NCBI GenBank assembly: GCA_902784465.1
Contig: CACZUZ010000010.1
Coordinates: forward strand, 1-51,424
Direction of reading: 5' to 3'
Source of the DNA: an uncultured Bacteroidota bacterium
GTDB lineage: Bacteria; Bacteroidota; Bacteroidia; Bacteroidales; P3
DNA length: 51,424 bases
The notes beneath the pieces are model-generated. The model had not been told where the DNA came from and did no database searches. It worked only from the letters and a program-made list of their open reading frames with translations. Made by a program: the position numbers and the translations under genes. How positions within the stretch are numbered: the stretch's first letter is position 1; every line of letters starts with the position of its first letter. Shown piece after piece: positions 1-8,210 of the stretch.

Positions 1-1
1 T

Positions 2-1687
2 CCACGTCTCCTCCCTGCCTGGATTGAGCTTGCCAACCTTCAGCTCGACGCAGGCGAGATGGACAAAGCCATTGCATCCTACCATCGTTTTCTCGAACTC
101 GACAAGCGAGTCCCCAAACGACATGCAGAGGCCGAAAGGGGCATTGCGACAGCTCGTTTCCGCAAGAATGCCATTGCAAACCCCGTGCCATTCGACCCAG
201 AGAACATGGGACAAGCCATCAACAGCGGCGACGACGAATACCTGCCGGCTCTCACAGTAGACTGCGAGACGATGGTGTTCACCCGTCGCTTTGCACGCCG
301 TGCCACCACCACTGCCAACACCCGCGACGAAGAGGACATCTACATCTCATCCTTCAGGGATGGCCGGTGGACCCAAGCCTCTCCCCTCCCCTCGCCACTG
401 AACTCGACCGACAACGAGGGAGCCGAGTGCATCTCGCAGGATGGACGCATCATGTTTTTCACTGCCTGCGGACGTCAGGACGGCGGCGGACGCTGCGACC
501 TCTATATGTGCATCCGCCGAGGCGACAAGTGGGGCTCCCCCCGCAACCTGGGGATGCCTGTCAACAGTGGAGCCTGGGAGGGACAACCCTCTTTCTCGAT
601 TGACGGCAAGACACTCTATTTCGTCAGCAACCGCAAGGGCGGCTATGGTGGGATGGACATCTGGAAGACGACCTTCGAAGAAGGGCGATGGACCGAGCCG
701 GTAAACCTGGGACCCGACATCAACACCACCGGCGACGAGATGTCGCCATTCATCCACTACGACGACCAAACACTCTACTTCGCCAGCAACGGGCATATAG
801 GCATGGGCGGGATGGACATCTTTGTGTCGCGACGGGACATGAGCGGAAAGCACAATGACGGGAAATGGTCGAAACCAGAGAACCTGGGCTATCCTGTCAA
901 TACTGCCGGAGATGAGTCAAGCCTCGTTGTCGATGCCGGCGCGCGGAGAGCCTATTTCTCGAGCGACCGTCCCGGAGGGCATGGCAAGCTTGACATCTAC
1001 AGCTTCGAGCTGCCTAGAGAGGTCCGACCCCTGGTGACGGACTGCTACAAAGGCGTGGTAAGCAATGCCAAGAGCGGCACTCCCGTAGGAAGCGACATCA
1101 GGATAGTGGACCTGCAAAGCGGCGAGACCGTAGCCAACACATCAAGCGACGCCACAACCGGACGGTACATCATCAGTCTGCCTACAGGACACCGTTATGC
1201 ATTCCACGTCTCTGCTAAAGGCTACCTCTTTCATTCTCTTAACGTCGACGAAAACGATAACGAAAACGATAACGAAAACGAAAACACCGGGACAAGGACG
1301 AACAGGGTAGTCAACATCAAGCTCAACCCCATCGAGGCCGGAAGCAGCATAGCGCTACGCAACATATTCTTCGAGACCGGCAAGGCCGAATTGCTGGCGG
1401 AGTCACATTATGAGTTGACCAAGCTGGTCGAGCTTATGAAGAACAACCCGAGTCTGAAAGTCGAGATTGGCGGTCACACCGACAATGTCGGCTCTGTAGA
1501 AGCCAACAAGAAACTATCGGCGGCACGTGCAAAAGCCGTCTACGACCATCTGACAGCCAACGGCATAGACGCTTCACGCCTGAGCTTCCGCGGCTATGGA
1601 GAGACCAAGCCCATTGCTTCGAACGACACCCCCGAAGGCCGCGCCGAAAACCGCAGAGTGGAGATGAAAGTAGAGAATGCAGAGTAG
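2..1687 (+). CDS. PorE-like OmpA-family protein (TPR, PD40 propeller, carboxypeptidase-regulatory, OmpA), 5' end missing
   Basis: The reading frame is open from base 2, so the gene starts upstream and 561 residues are visible. The order is a TPR-like helix pair (residues 5-40), a PD40/WD40-like propeller (about 75-335, with blades such as TLYFVSNRKGG and AYFSSDRPGG), a carboxypeptidase-regulatory-like beta domain (about 345-420), a low-complexity stretch of Asp, Glu and Asn, then an OmpA C-terminal peptidoglycan-binding domain (GGHTDNVGS, LSAARA, GYGETKP, NRRVEMKV). This architecture is that of PorE (PG1058), the T9SS lipoprotein that anchors to peptidoglycan, and the window carries several T9SS cargo genes. 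Related multi-domain OmpA proteins occur as paralogues in Bacteroidota, so PorE itself is likely but not certain. The signal peptide cannot be seen. The last ~24 coding bases are imperfectly repeated just past the stop. Confidence 0.85.
   Translation, partial: PRLLPAWIELANLQLDAGEMDKAIASYHRFLELDKRVPKRHAEAERGIATARFRKNAIANPVPFDPENMGQAINSGDDEYLPALTVDCETMVFTRRFARRATTTANTRDEEDIYISSFRDGRWTQASPLPSPLNSTDNEGAECISQDGRIMFFTACGRQDGGGRCDLYMCIRRGDKWGSPRNLGMPVNSGAWEGQPSFSIDGKTLYFVSNRKGGYGGMDIWKTTFEEGRWTEPVNLGPDINTTGDEMSPFIHYDDQTLYFASNGHIGMGGMDIFVSRRDMSGKHNDGKWSKPENLGYPVNTAGDESSLVVDAGARRAYFSSDRPGGHGKLDIYSFELPREVRPLVTDCYKGVVSNAKSGTPVGSDIRIVDLQSGETVANTSSDATTGRYIISLPTGHRYAFHVSAKGYLFHSLNVDENDNENDNENENTGTRTNRVVNIKLNPIEAGSSIALRNIFFETGKAELLAESHYELTKLVELMKNNPSLKVEIGGHTDNVGSVEANKKLSAARAKAVYDHLTANGIDASRLSFRGYGETKPIASNDTPEGRAENRRVEMKVENAE
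1250..1285. repeat. In-frame 6-bp repeat inside the PorE-like gene
   Basis: Six consecutive units of GAAAAC or GATAAC encode alternating Glu/Asp-Asn. They sit in the linker between the carboxypeptidase-regulatory-like domain and the OmpA domain, where extra length should be tolerated. The period is a multiple of three, so changes in copy number keep the frame. Confidence 0.9.
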
Positions 1688-1743
1688 AGATGAAAGTCGA
1701 GAATTGAAAGCCCAACACAATAAAAGAACACTATCGTAGTTAA

Positions 1744-1833
1744 TCTAGAGATTCTAGAAAATCTAGAAAATCTAGAAATACTAGAAATACTAGAAATACT
1801 AGAAATACTAGAAATACTAGAAATACTAGAAAA
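1744..1833. repeat. Intergenic 9-bp tandem array (TCTAGAnnn / ACTAGAAAT)
   Basis: Ten 9-bp units in perfect register. The left four are TCTAGAnnn and contain the palindrome TCTAGA. The right six are ACTAGAAAT-like. The array fills most of the spacer between the PorE-like gene and the sirtuin gene and ends 14 bp before the sirtuin start codon. A related TCTAGAnnn array lies inside the GH97 gene at 48951-49004. Confidence 0.95.
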
Positions 1834-1847
1834 AAACCAAAAAACCC

Positions 1848-2537
1848 ATGAAAAAAGTAGTTGTTTTAACTGGGGCGGGGATTAGTGCCGAGAGCGGCAT
1901 CAGCACCTTTCGCGATGCCGGTGGTCTGTGGGAGCAGTACCGCGTCGAGGATGTGGCAACACCTGAAGGCTACATGAAAGACAAAGCCTTGGTGCTGGAC
2001 TTCTACAACCAGCGCCGCAGACAGCTTGCCACCGTCAAGCCCAACGAGGGACACCGTCAGCTGGTACACCTCGAGCAATACTATGACGTCAACATCATCA
2101 CCCAAAATGTCGACAACCTGCACGAACAGGCTGGTTCCACCAACGTGCTGCACCTGCACGGAGAGCTGACCAAGGTACGCAGCGAACGCAACCCCAAACT
2201 CATCACCGACATAGGCTACAACGACATACACCTGGGCGACCTTGCCGAGGATGGTGCGCAGCTGCGTCCCCACATCGTATGGTTTGGCGAAGCCGTCCCC
2301 AACATCGAGCCGGCAGCATCACTCTGCGAGCAGTGCGACTACTTTATCGTCGTGGGCACCTCTATGAATGTCTACCCTGCGGCAGGGTTGATATACTATG
2401 TGCCACGCTCAAGCCGTTGCTGGCTTGTCGACCCCAACGCTGTCGCAGTGTCCCGCGATGTGACCATCATCAAAGAGAAAGCCGGCACAGGAGTGAAGAA
2501 AGTTGTCGACGAACTCATCCAGCTCGCCGAAGGCTGA
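1848..2537 (+). CDS. cobB: SIR2-family NAD-dependent protein deacylase (zinc-less, SIRT5-like pocket)
   Basis: A 229-residue sirtuin. It removes acyl groups from lysine side chains using NAD+. Visible signatures are the NAD-binding GAGISAESGI and FRDAGGLW at the N-terminus, TQNVDNLHEQAG (about 84-95), catalytic His104 in HLHGEL, and GTSMNVYPAAG near residue 170. The four zinc-ligand cysteines that normally follow HGEL are absent. Tyr53 and Arg56 form the YxxR pair that in SIRT5-type sirtuins binds succinyl or malonyl groups, so desuccinylase-type activity is inferred. The ATG lies 14 bp after the 9-bp array. The next gene is 65 bp downstream and unrelated in function. Confidence 0.93.
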   Translation: MKKVVVLTGAGISAESGISTFRDAGGLWEQYRVEDVATPEGYMKDKALVLDFYNQRRRQLATVKPNEGHRQLVHLEQYYDVNIITQNVDNLHEQAGSTNVLHLHGELTKVRSERNPKLITDIGYNDIHLGDLAEDGAQLRPHIVWFGEAVPNIEPAASLCEQCDYFIVVGTSMNVYPAAGLIYYVPRSSRCWLVDPNAVAVSRDVTIIKEKAGTGVKKVVDELIQLAEG

Positions 2538-2602
2538 CGGCAACCGTCACACCATCGTAACAAACAAACCATTAATCCGCAAATCTTTAACACTTTAATA
2601 AC

Positions 2603-3313
2603 ATGAAAAAAATTTTATTCTTTGCTTCTTTTGTCCTGGCCTTTGCTTTCGCAAAAGCCGGTAGTTATGAACTGACCTACAACAACGACCCTCTGCGCTT
2701 CGGCGACACCATCATCCTGATGGCCGCCGACGGCGAGTGCGACTTCTATTTCGACGTGAATGTCTACGGATTAGGTCAAACACCCACCCTTATCGATACA
2801 CGGAGAACGAACGAAGGCGCGACATTCATCACCTCCATCTGTGCCGACAACTGGTGCGTCTCCAACACTACTGAGGCCACCACATTCACGCCCAACGCAT
2901 TCCCATTCGAAAGCAACATGACCTACAGATGCCATATCGAGTTCGACGCTCCCGAGGGCAGCCCCAACACTTTCTTCAAAATCAACGTCTACAACGAAAA
3001 CAACGCCTCCGACAACTATGTGTTCTATGTGAAGGTCGTCACCAACAGTGCTGCCATACATCAGGAACTGTCGGCCCTCAACGGCAAGCTGTCTGTCTAC
3101 CCCAACCCCGCAACCGCCATGGTCAACGTGAAAGTCGACGAGGCTATTGACGATGTTGTGGTCATCTACAACACCCTTGGCACTATTGTAAAAAAAGCCG
3201 CCATCACCTCCGGCCACGCCACCCTCGATGTCAGCAACCTCCCCTCGGGTGTCTATCTCTACGGCCTTAACAACAGCAAAGGCCTCGGCCTGAAAAAACT
3301 GGTTGTCCGCTAA
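2603..3313 (+). CDS. Small secreted protein with T9SS type-A sorting domain
   Basis: 236 residues. An N-terminal signal peptide (MKKILFFASFVLAFAFAKA) gives Sec export. The last ~75 residues form a T9SS type-A C-terminal sorting domain: LSVYPNPAT, a DVSNLPSGVYLYGL block and a terminal KKLVVR. The middle (about 20-160) is a beta-rich domain I do not recognise, with three cysteines (DGECDFYFD, ICADNWCVSN). It should pass the outer membrane through the T9SS and be attached or released there. A strong terminator follows at 3380. The role of the mature domain is unknown. Confidence 0.88.
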   Translation: MKKILFFASFVLAFAFAKAGSYELTYNNDPLRFGDTIILMAADGECDFYFDVNVYGLGQTPTLIDTRRTNEGATFITSICADNWCVSNTTEATTFTPNAFPFESNMTYRCHIEFDAPEGSPNTFFKINVYNENNASDNYVFYVKVVTNSAAIHQELSALNGKLSVYPNPATAMVNVKVDEAIDDVVVIYNTLGTIVKKAAITSGHATLDVSNLPSGVYLYGLNNSKGLGLKKLVVR

Positions 3314-3345
3314 CCCAACAAAACAACTAAGCCATTCATTTGTCC

Positions 3346-3373
3346 ATTCACAATTCACAATTCACAATTCACC
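3346..3373. repeat. 7-bp tandem repeat (ATTCACA)
   Basis: Four units of ATTCACA (the last one ATTCACC) lie between the stop codon of the secreted protein gene and its terminator hairpin. This is a small member of the short-period arrays found across this window. Confidence 0.85.
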
Positions 3374-3379
3374 AACCAA

Positions 3380-3416
3380 GAGAGGATGCCGAAAAAAACG
3401 GCATCCTCTCTTATTG
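3380..3416 (+). terminator. Rho-independent terminator
   Basis: Perfect 12-bp stem (GAGAGGATGCCG paired with CGGCATCCTCTC), loop of seven A, followed by TTATTG. It ends transcription of the upstream T9SS cargo gene. Confidence 0.85.
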
Positions 3417-3527
3417 TTTAATATTTGTTGATAAATAGGCGACGGCGAGGAGGAAGTTTAACATTTCTTATCTGTAATTTAGCGGCGTAGACCAAAAAAC
3501 GTATACAACAATCAACGCACTGTTACT

Positions 3528-6170
3528 GTGCAAAATAACATCTTTTCGGACATGGAAGGAGAAGCCCTATTTTTAGATTTTGATGTACCCGACGATCCAA
3601 GCCCCAAAAAACAGATGACTAATAACATGAAAAAACAAGAAGAGAAAAAAGCGACGGTATATACGACAGATGAGATAATGAAATCGTCTGTGGAGTATTT
3701 CCATGGCGATGAGCTTGCCGCCAACGTATGGATGAACAAGTATGCGTTGCGCGACGGCAACTCGATCATGGAACTCAACCCCGACATGATGCATCGCAGG
3801 ATGGCAGCCGAATATGCCCGCATAGAACAGAAATATCCGAATCCCATGAGCGAGGAAGAAATCTACGGGCTACTGAAGGATTTCCGCTACATTGTGCCGC
3901 AGGGAAGTCCGATGGCTGGCATCGGCAACGACTTCCAGACGGTGTCGCTCTCCAACTGCTTCGTGATAGGCAACAGCGGCAGCAGCGACTCTTACGGCGG
4001 CATCATGAAAATAGACCAGGAACAGGTGCAGATCATGAAGCGGCGAGGGGGCGTAGGACACGACCTGAGCCATATCCGCCCCGGTGGCAGTCCCGTCAAG
4101 AACAGCGCACTAACCTCGACCGGCATAGTGCCCTTCATGGAACGCTACTCCAACACTACCCGCGAGGTGGCACAGGGTGGCCGGCGCGGCGCCCTGATGC
4201 TCTCCATCTCTATCAAGCACCCCGACTCGGAGAATTTCATCGACGCCAAACTGGAACAGGGCAAAATAACGGGAGCCAATATCTCGGTGAAAATCACCGA
4301 CGAGTTCATGCAATGCGTCATGGAGGGCAAACCGTTCGTCCAGCAATACCCCATCGACTCCCCCAACCCCATCGTCCGCAAAGAAATCGACGCCCGCACC
4401 CTCTGGAACAAGATTATCTCGAATGCGTGGAGCAGTGCAGAGCCTGGCGTCTTGTTCTGGGACACCATCATCCGCGAATCGATACCCGACTGCTATGCCG
4501 ACTATGGTTACCGCACAGTAAGCACCAACCCCTGCGGAGAAATACCGCTATGCCCCTACGACAGTTGCCGCCTCCAGGCCATCAACCTCCTCAGCTACGT
4601 CCGCAACCCCTTCACCGCCAAAGCATCTTTTGACTTCGACCTATTCCGTAAGCACGTAGCCATGGGTCAACGACTGATGGACGACCTGATAGACCTGGAG
4701 CTCGAGAAGGTAGAGAAAATCATCACCAAAATCAACAACGACCCTGAGAGCGACGAGATCAAGAGCGTGGAGCGCAACCTGTGGCTCAACGTCAAGATGA
4801 AATGCCTCGAAGGCCGTCGCACCGGCTTCGGCATCACCGCCGAAGGCGACATGCTGGCCGCTCTCGGCCTCCGCTACGGCACCGACGAGGCCACCAAGAT
4901 GGCTGTCGACATACAGCGCACCCTGGCTCTTGCCGCCTACGGCAGCTCCGTCACCATGGCCAAGGAACGCGGATGCTTCCCAATCTACGACGCCAATCGC
5001 GAGAAGGACAACCCCCTCATCAAGCGCATCGCCGATGCCGACCCCTCCCTCTACAAAGAGATGACCACCGTCGGCCGCCGCAACATCGCCCTCCTCACCA
5101 TCGCTCCCACCGGCACCGTGAGCATCTGCACACAGACAACATCCGGCATCGAACCCGTCTTCCTCGTAAGCTACAAACGAAGAAAGAAAATCAACCCCAA
5201 CGACAAGGACAGCTCTAAACATAAGGTCATTCAGGACCAGAGCGGCGACTGGTTTGAGGAGTACAACGTCTTCCATCCAGGTTTTATCGAATGGCTGAAA
5301 ATCAACGGCTACAATACCGAAGAGGTGATGGCCATGAAAGACACCGACCTGCAGAAAGTCATCGAGGAGTCTCCCTACTACAAGGCTACGTCGGCCGACA
5401 TCGACTGGGTGGCAAAAGTCAAGATGCAAGGAGCCATCCAGAAATGGGTAGACCACTCCATCAGCGTCACCGTCAACATCCCCAAGGAGACCACCAAGGA
5501 GACAGTACGCGAGATCTACGAGACGGCATGGCGGTCGGGCTGCAAAGGCTGCACCATCTATCGCGACGGCAGCCGACAAGGCGTTCTGGTGAGCAAAGAC
5601 GAGAACAGCACCCCTCAATTCGGCGAAACCAAGGCTCCTAAACGCCCAAAGAAACTCGAAGCCGAAGTGCTGCGCTTCAAGAACAACAAGGAAGACTGGG
5701 TCGCCGTCGTCGGCATGTACGAAGGACGTCCCTACGAGATTTTCACCGGCCGCGCCCACAACTTCCTGCTCCCCGCCGGCGTGGAGAAAGGCTGGGTCAT
5801 CCGCGTCAAGGAGCAAGGCGACGAACACGCACGCTACGACTTCCAATTCCTTGACCCCGACGGCTACAAAATCACCATCGAAGGACTCTCCCGCACCTTC
5901 AAGAAAGAGTACTGGAACTACGCCAAACTCATCAGCGGCATCCTTCGCCACGGCATGCCCATACCCAATGTCGTCGACCTCATCTCCAAACTCAACTTCG
6001 ACGAGGATTCTATCACAACATGGAAGAACGGTGTGGCTCGCGCCCTGCGACGCTACATCAAGGACGGCACCGCCACCGACGAGGTATGCCCCGAATGCGG
6101 ACAAAAGTCGGTAGTCTACAGTGGTGGCTGCAAGCATTGCACCTCCTGCGGATGGAGCAAATGCGATTGA
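3528..6170 (+). CDS. nrdJ: Adenosylcobalamin-dependent ribonucleoside-diphosphate reductase (class II)
   Basis: Makes deoxyribonucleotides from ribonucleotides with coenzyme B12 as radical source. Seen here: NCFVI (first redox cysteine, about residue 143), the finger-loop STNPCGEIPL with radical Cys336 and Glu338, the LLTIAPTGTVS phosphate-binding loop, SVTVNIPKETT, and a cysteine-rich tail (CPECGQ...CTSCGWSKCD) resembling a zinc ribbon that may recycle the active-site disulfide. The 880-residue count uses a GTG at 3528. Homology only seems to begin near YTTDEIMKSS (residue ~45), and ATGs at 3552, 3615 and 3627 are alternatives; 3627, with an A-rich leader, looks most natural. A terminator follows directly. 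I saw no B12 riboswitch upstream. Confidence 0.95.
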   Translation: MQNNIFSDMEGEALFLDFDVPDDPSPKKQMTNNMKKQEEKKATVYTTDEIMKSSVEYFHGDELAANVWMNKYALRDGNSIMELNPDMMHRRMAAEYARIEQKYPNPMSEEEIYGLLKDFRYIVPQGSPMAGIGNDFQTVSLSNCFVIGNSGSSDSYGGIMKIDQEQVQIMKRRGGVGHDLSHIRPGGSPVKNSALTSTGIVPFMERYSNTTREVAQGGRRGALMLSISIKHPDSENFIDAKLEQGKITGANISVKITDEFMQCVMEGKPFVQQYPIDSPNPIVRKEIDARTLWNKIISNAWSSAEPGVLFWDTIIRESIPDCYADYGYRTVSTNPCGEIPLCPYDSCRLQAINLLSYVRNPFTAKASFDFDLFRKHVAMGQRLMDDLIDLELEKVEKIITKINNDPESDEIKSVERNLWLNVKMKCLEGRRTGFGITAEGDMLAALGLRYGTDEATKMAVDIQRTLALAAYGSSVTMAKERGCFPIYDANREKDNPLIKRIADADPSLYKEMTTVGRRNIALLTIAPTGTVSICTQTTSGIEPVFLVSYKRRKKINPNDKDSSKHKVIQDQSGDWFEEYNVFHPGFIEWLKINGYNTEEVMAMKDTDLQKVIEESPYYKATSADIDWVAKVKMQGAIQKWVDHSISVTVNIPKETTKETVREIYETAWRSGCKGCTIYRDGSRQGVLVSKDENSTPQFGETKAPKRPKKLEAEVLRFKNNKEDWVAVVGMYEGRPYEIFTGRAHNFLLPAGVEKGWVIRVKEQGDEHARYDFQFLDPDGYKITIEGLSRTFKKEYWNYAKLISGILRHGMPIPNVVDLISKLNFDEDSITTWKNGVARALRRYIKDGTATDEVCPECGQKSVVYSGGCKHCTSCGWSKCD

Positions 6171-6195
6171 ACAACGCTGTCAGATACGAAAAAAA

Positions 6196-6233
6196 GAATG
6201 GAGAACCTCATGCGAAGTTCTCCATTCCTTTTC
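6196..6233 (+). terminator. Rho-independent terminator of nrdJ
   Basis: Perfect 11-bp stem (GAATGGAGAAC paired with GTTCTCCATTC) with a 10-base loop and a CTTTTC tail, starting 25 bp after the nrdJ stop codon. Confidence 0.8.
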
Positions 6234-6287
6234 GTCTTGACCAGAGCTTAAACCTCTGTACTGGCTCTCTTTACAACTTCCGTCATA

Positions 6288-6950
6288 TTACCAGTTCGAC
6301 TGATTACTTTGGTTAATCTGGCGAGCCTTTAGTTCCTCGTAGAACTTGGCTCGGCTGCACTCCATATATGGTATCAGCCATAATAACCCAATGCCGAGGG
6401 TGAGAATGCAGAGAAGTGCCCAACCGATAAAGCTGAGGTCGAGCAGGAAAAGTTTGCCCTTGTTGCCGTCCATCATCTTCTTGCTGGCCTCTATGCAGTC
6501 GTCGGCACTGAGCTGAGGATTCTCATGCATGATGTATGGAGTCATCGCGTATGCGTAGGATTTGATGATGCCAGGGATGATGAAAAGTAATGTCCACAGC
6601 ATGATATACACAGTGTAGAGCACCGACACTCCGAGGAATCGTCCGTATTTCTGGAAGCACATGAAAGGCTTGCCAACCATGTCATCTCGGTCTATGCCAC
6701 GCATGTAATTGAGGAATACAATGGTAAAGCCAAAATCAAGAGGCGCGGCAATAAGCAGCGATGCCGCCAAGTTGCCGGCTACGGGTATCAGGCCCAGCAA
6801 ACTGGTAGCTGCTGTTACAACAATAACATAAACCAATGTGGCGAGGACTGGTTGTGTCCAGTTGCCCCTCAATTCGCCAAGGGCAGCAGCGCGGATGTCG
6901 CGGTTTTCGGGCATCATGGCGTTGTCAAATTGTCTGAATGTTTCTTCCAT
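6288..6950 (-). CDS. DUF975-family integral membrane protein
   Basis: 220 residues with about five or six hydrophobic segments: VLATLVYVIVVTAATSLLGL, an Ala/Leu-rich helix, VSVLYTVYIMLWTLLFIIPG followed by IIKSYAYAM, and two C-terminal helices ending in a PYMECSRAKFYEEL motif. The IPGIIKSYAYAMTPYI block and the YxxxxRAxFYEEL tail are typical of DUF975 (YckA-like) membrane proteins, whose function is unknown. It is transcribed alone, convergent with nrdJ and divergent from mscS, from a probable promoter at 7056-7063. The C-terminus ends in a short Asn/Gln/Ser repeat (INQSNQSNW). Confidence 0.8.
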   Translation of the reverse strand: MEETFRQFDNAMMPENRDIRAAALGELRGNWTQPVLATLVYVIVVTAATSLLGLIPVAGNLAASLLIAAPLDFGFTIVFLNYMRGIDRDDMVGKPFMCFQKYGRFLGVSVLYTVYIMLWTLLFIIPGIIKSYAYAMTPYIMHENPQLSADDCIEASKKMMDGNKGKLFLLDLSFIGWALLCILTLGIGLLWLIPYMECSRAKFYEELKARQINQSNQSNW

Positions 6951-7055
6951 AATTGTTTGTTTTTACTGTGTGTCGAGGTTTATTCGAGATAAAACAGCAC
7001 TGTTTATCTCTGAAAATAAGCAATTAATATTTAATTCAAGGACTTTTTTCCACTG

Positions 7056-7063
7056 CAAATGTA
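7056..7063 (-). promoter_or_regulatory. Possible Bacteroidota -7 element for the DUF975 gene
   Basis: Reads TACATTTG on the minus strand, matching TAnnTTTG, about 105 bp before the DUF975 start. No well-spaced -33 TTTG is evident. Confidence 0.35.
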
Positions 7064-7178
7064 CGAAAAATAAACATTTTTGCAACAAAGCAATAAAAAA
7101 AAAACAACAACGTTACAACTTACACCTATTTAAGTGCAGAGGAGCGCAAAGACTGTAGGCAAACAAAAAAAACGAACC

Positions 7179-8210
7179 ATGATAGTAAACGACCAACCGG
7201 AACAAATGATGGCTGCAGCGGCACAAGCAGCTGCAACACCGATAAGCGATTCTACCATAATCACCGACAGCAACATCGTCCAAAAAATCAATGACCTGAA
7301 AAGCGTCAGCGATTCCCTTAAACACATTGACCCCAACGAAATCAAAAATGTTGTCACCGGACAGAACACCATCCTTAAAGATGCGCTCTCCAGCCTGGTG
7401 GATCTCACCGTGGCCTTCGTGCCGAAGATGATCGGCTGCATAATTGTGTTGTGGGTCGGATTCAAGCTCATCAAACTGCTCAAGAAAGCCCTCACCAGAC
7501 TCCTCGAAAAACGCAATGCCGAAGCATCCCTGAAAACATTCCTCACCTCGCTGGTCGACGTGCTGTTGAAGGTAATGCTCATCATCATGGCCATGGACAT
7601 CATCGGCATCAAAGCCACATCGTTCATCGCCATCCTCGGCGCCGCCGGTCTCGCTGTGGGTATGGCACTGCAGGGAACGCTGCAGAATTTTGCAGGCGGA
7701 GTCATCATACTGCTGCTGAAGCCTTTCAAGGTGGGCGACTACATAGAGGCTGGCAGCTACAAGGGCTATGTCAAGGAAATTCGCATCTTCCATACCATCA
7801 TCCGTCCCTTCAACGGCCGCATCATCATCGTGCCTAACAGCGAGCTGGCCACCAAGAGCCTTATCAACCACACCAGAGACAACGTCATCCGCCTGGATGT
7901 GGTGTGCAGCGTCGCCTACGGCACCGACCTCGACAAGGCTCGCGAGGTCATCATGGAGGTCATCAACAACGACCCCCTCATCCTCAAGGACCCCATACCA
8001 AAAATCTGCGTCAGCGAACTCAACAGCAGCTCGGTAGACTATTCACTGTGGCTATGGGTCAACGTCGAGGACTACTGGACTCTCTGGATGCGCATCCGCG
8101 AAAACATCTACAAAGCCTTCTACGCCAACAACATCAGTATACCGTTCCCACAAGTGGATGTTCATTTAGACAAAGCTGACATTCCCGTACCACCCATGCC
8201 TGAGAATTGA
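7179..8210 (+). CDS. mscS: Small-conductance mechanosensitive channel, MscS family
   Basis: 343 residues from the ATG at 7179; a GTG at 7134 would add 15 residues rich in Lys that do not look native. An N-terminal soluble stretch precedes about three membrane helices (VAFVPKMIGCIIVLWVGFKL, a second in VDVLLKVMLIIMAMDI, and the pore helix). The pore-lining segment AGLAVGMALQGTLQNFAGG and the following LKPFKVGDYI linker are the MscS hallmark, followed by the beta domain (GYVKEI, IVPNSEL) and the alpha/beta C-terminal domain. It should release solutes across the inner membrane on osmotic down-shock. Its stop codon overlaps the TTG start of the next gene. Confidence 0.95.
   Translation: MIVNDQPEQMMAAAAQAAATPISDSTIITDSNIVQKINDLKSVSDSLKHIDPNEIKNVVTGQNTILKDALSSLVDLTVAFVPKMIGCIIVLWVGFKLIKLLKKALTRLLEKRNAEASLKTFLTSLVDVLLKVMLIIMAMDIIGIKATSFIAILGAAGLAVGMALQGTLQNFAGGVIILLLKPFKVGDYIEAGSYKGYVKEIRIFHTIIRPFNGRIIIVPNSELATKSLINHTRDNVIRLDVVCSVAYGTDLDKAREVIMEVINNDPLILKDPIPKICVSELNSSSVDYSLWLWVNVEDYWTLWMRIRENIYKAFYANNISIPFPQVDVHLDKADIPVPPMPEN

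Noticed and set aside
3314-3527. Cobalamin riboswitch upstream of the B12-dependent reductase
   Set aside because: No B12-box-like sequence or suitable fold seen; the spacer holds a terminator and a small repeat.
4641-6137. 498-codon frame antisense to nrdJ
   Set aside because: A shadow of codon bias in a GC-rich gene; the product has no known motif while nrdJ is complete.
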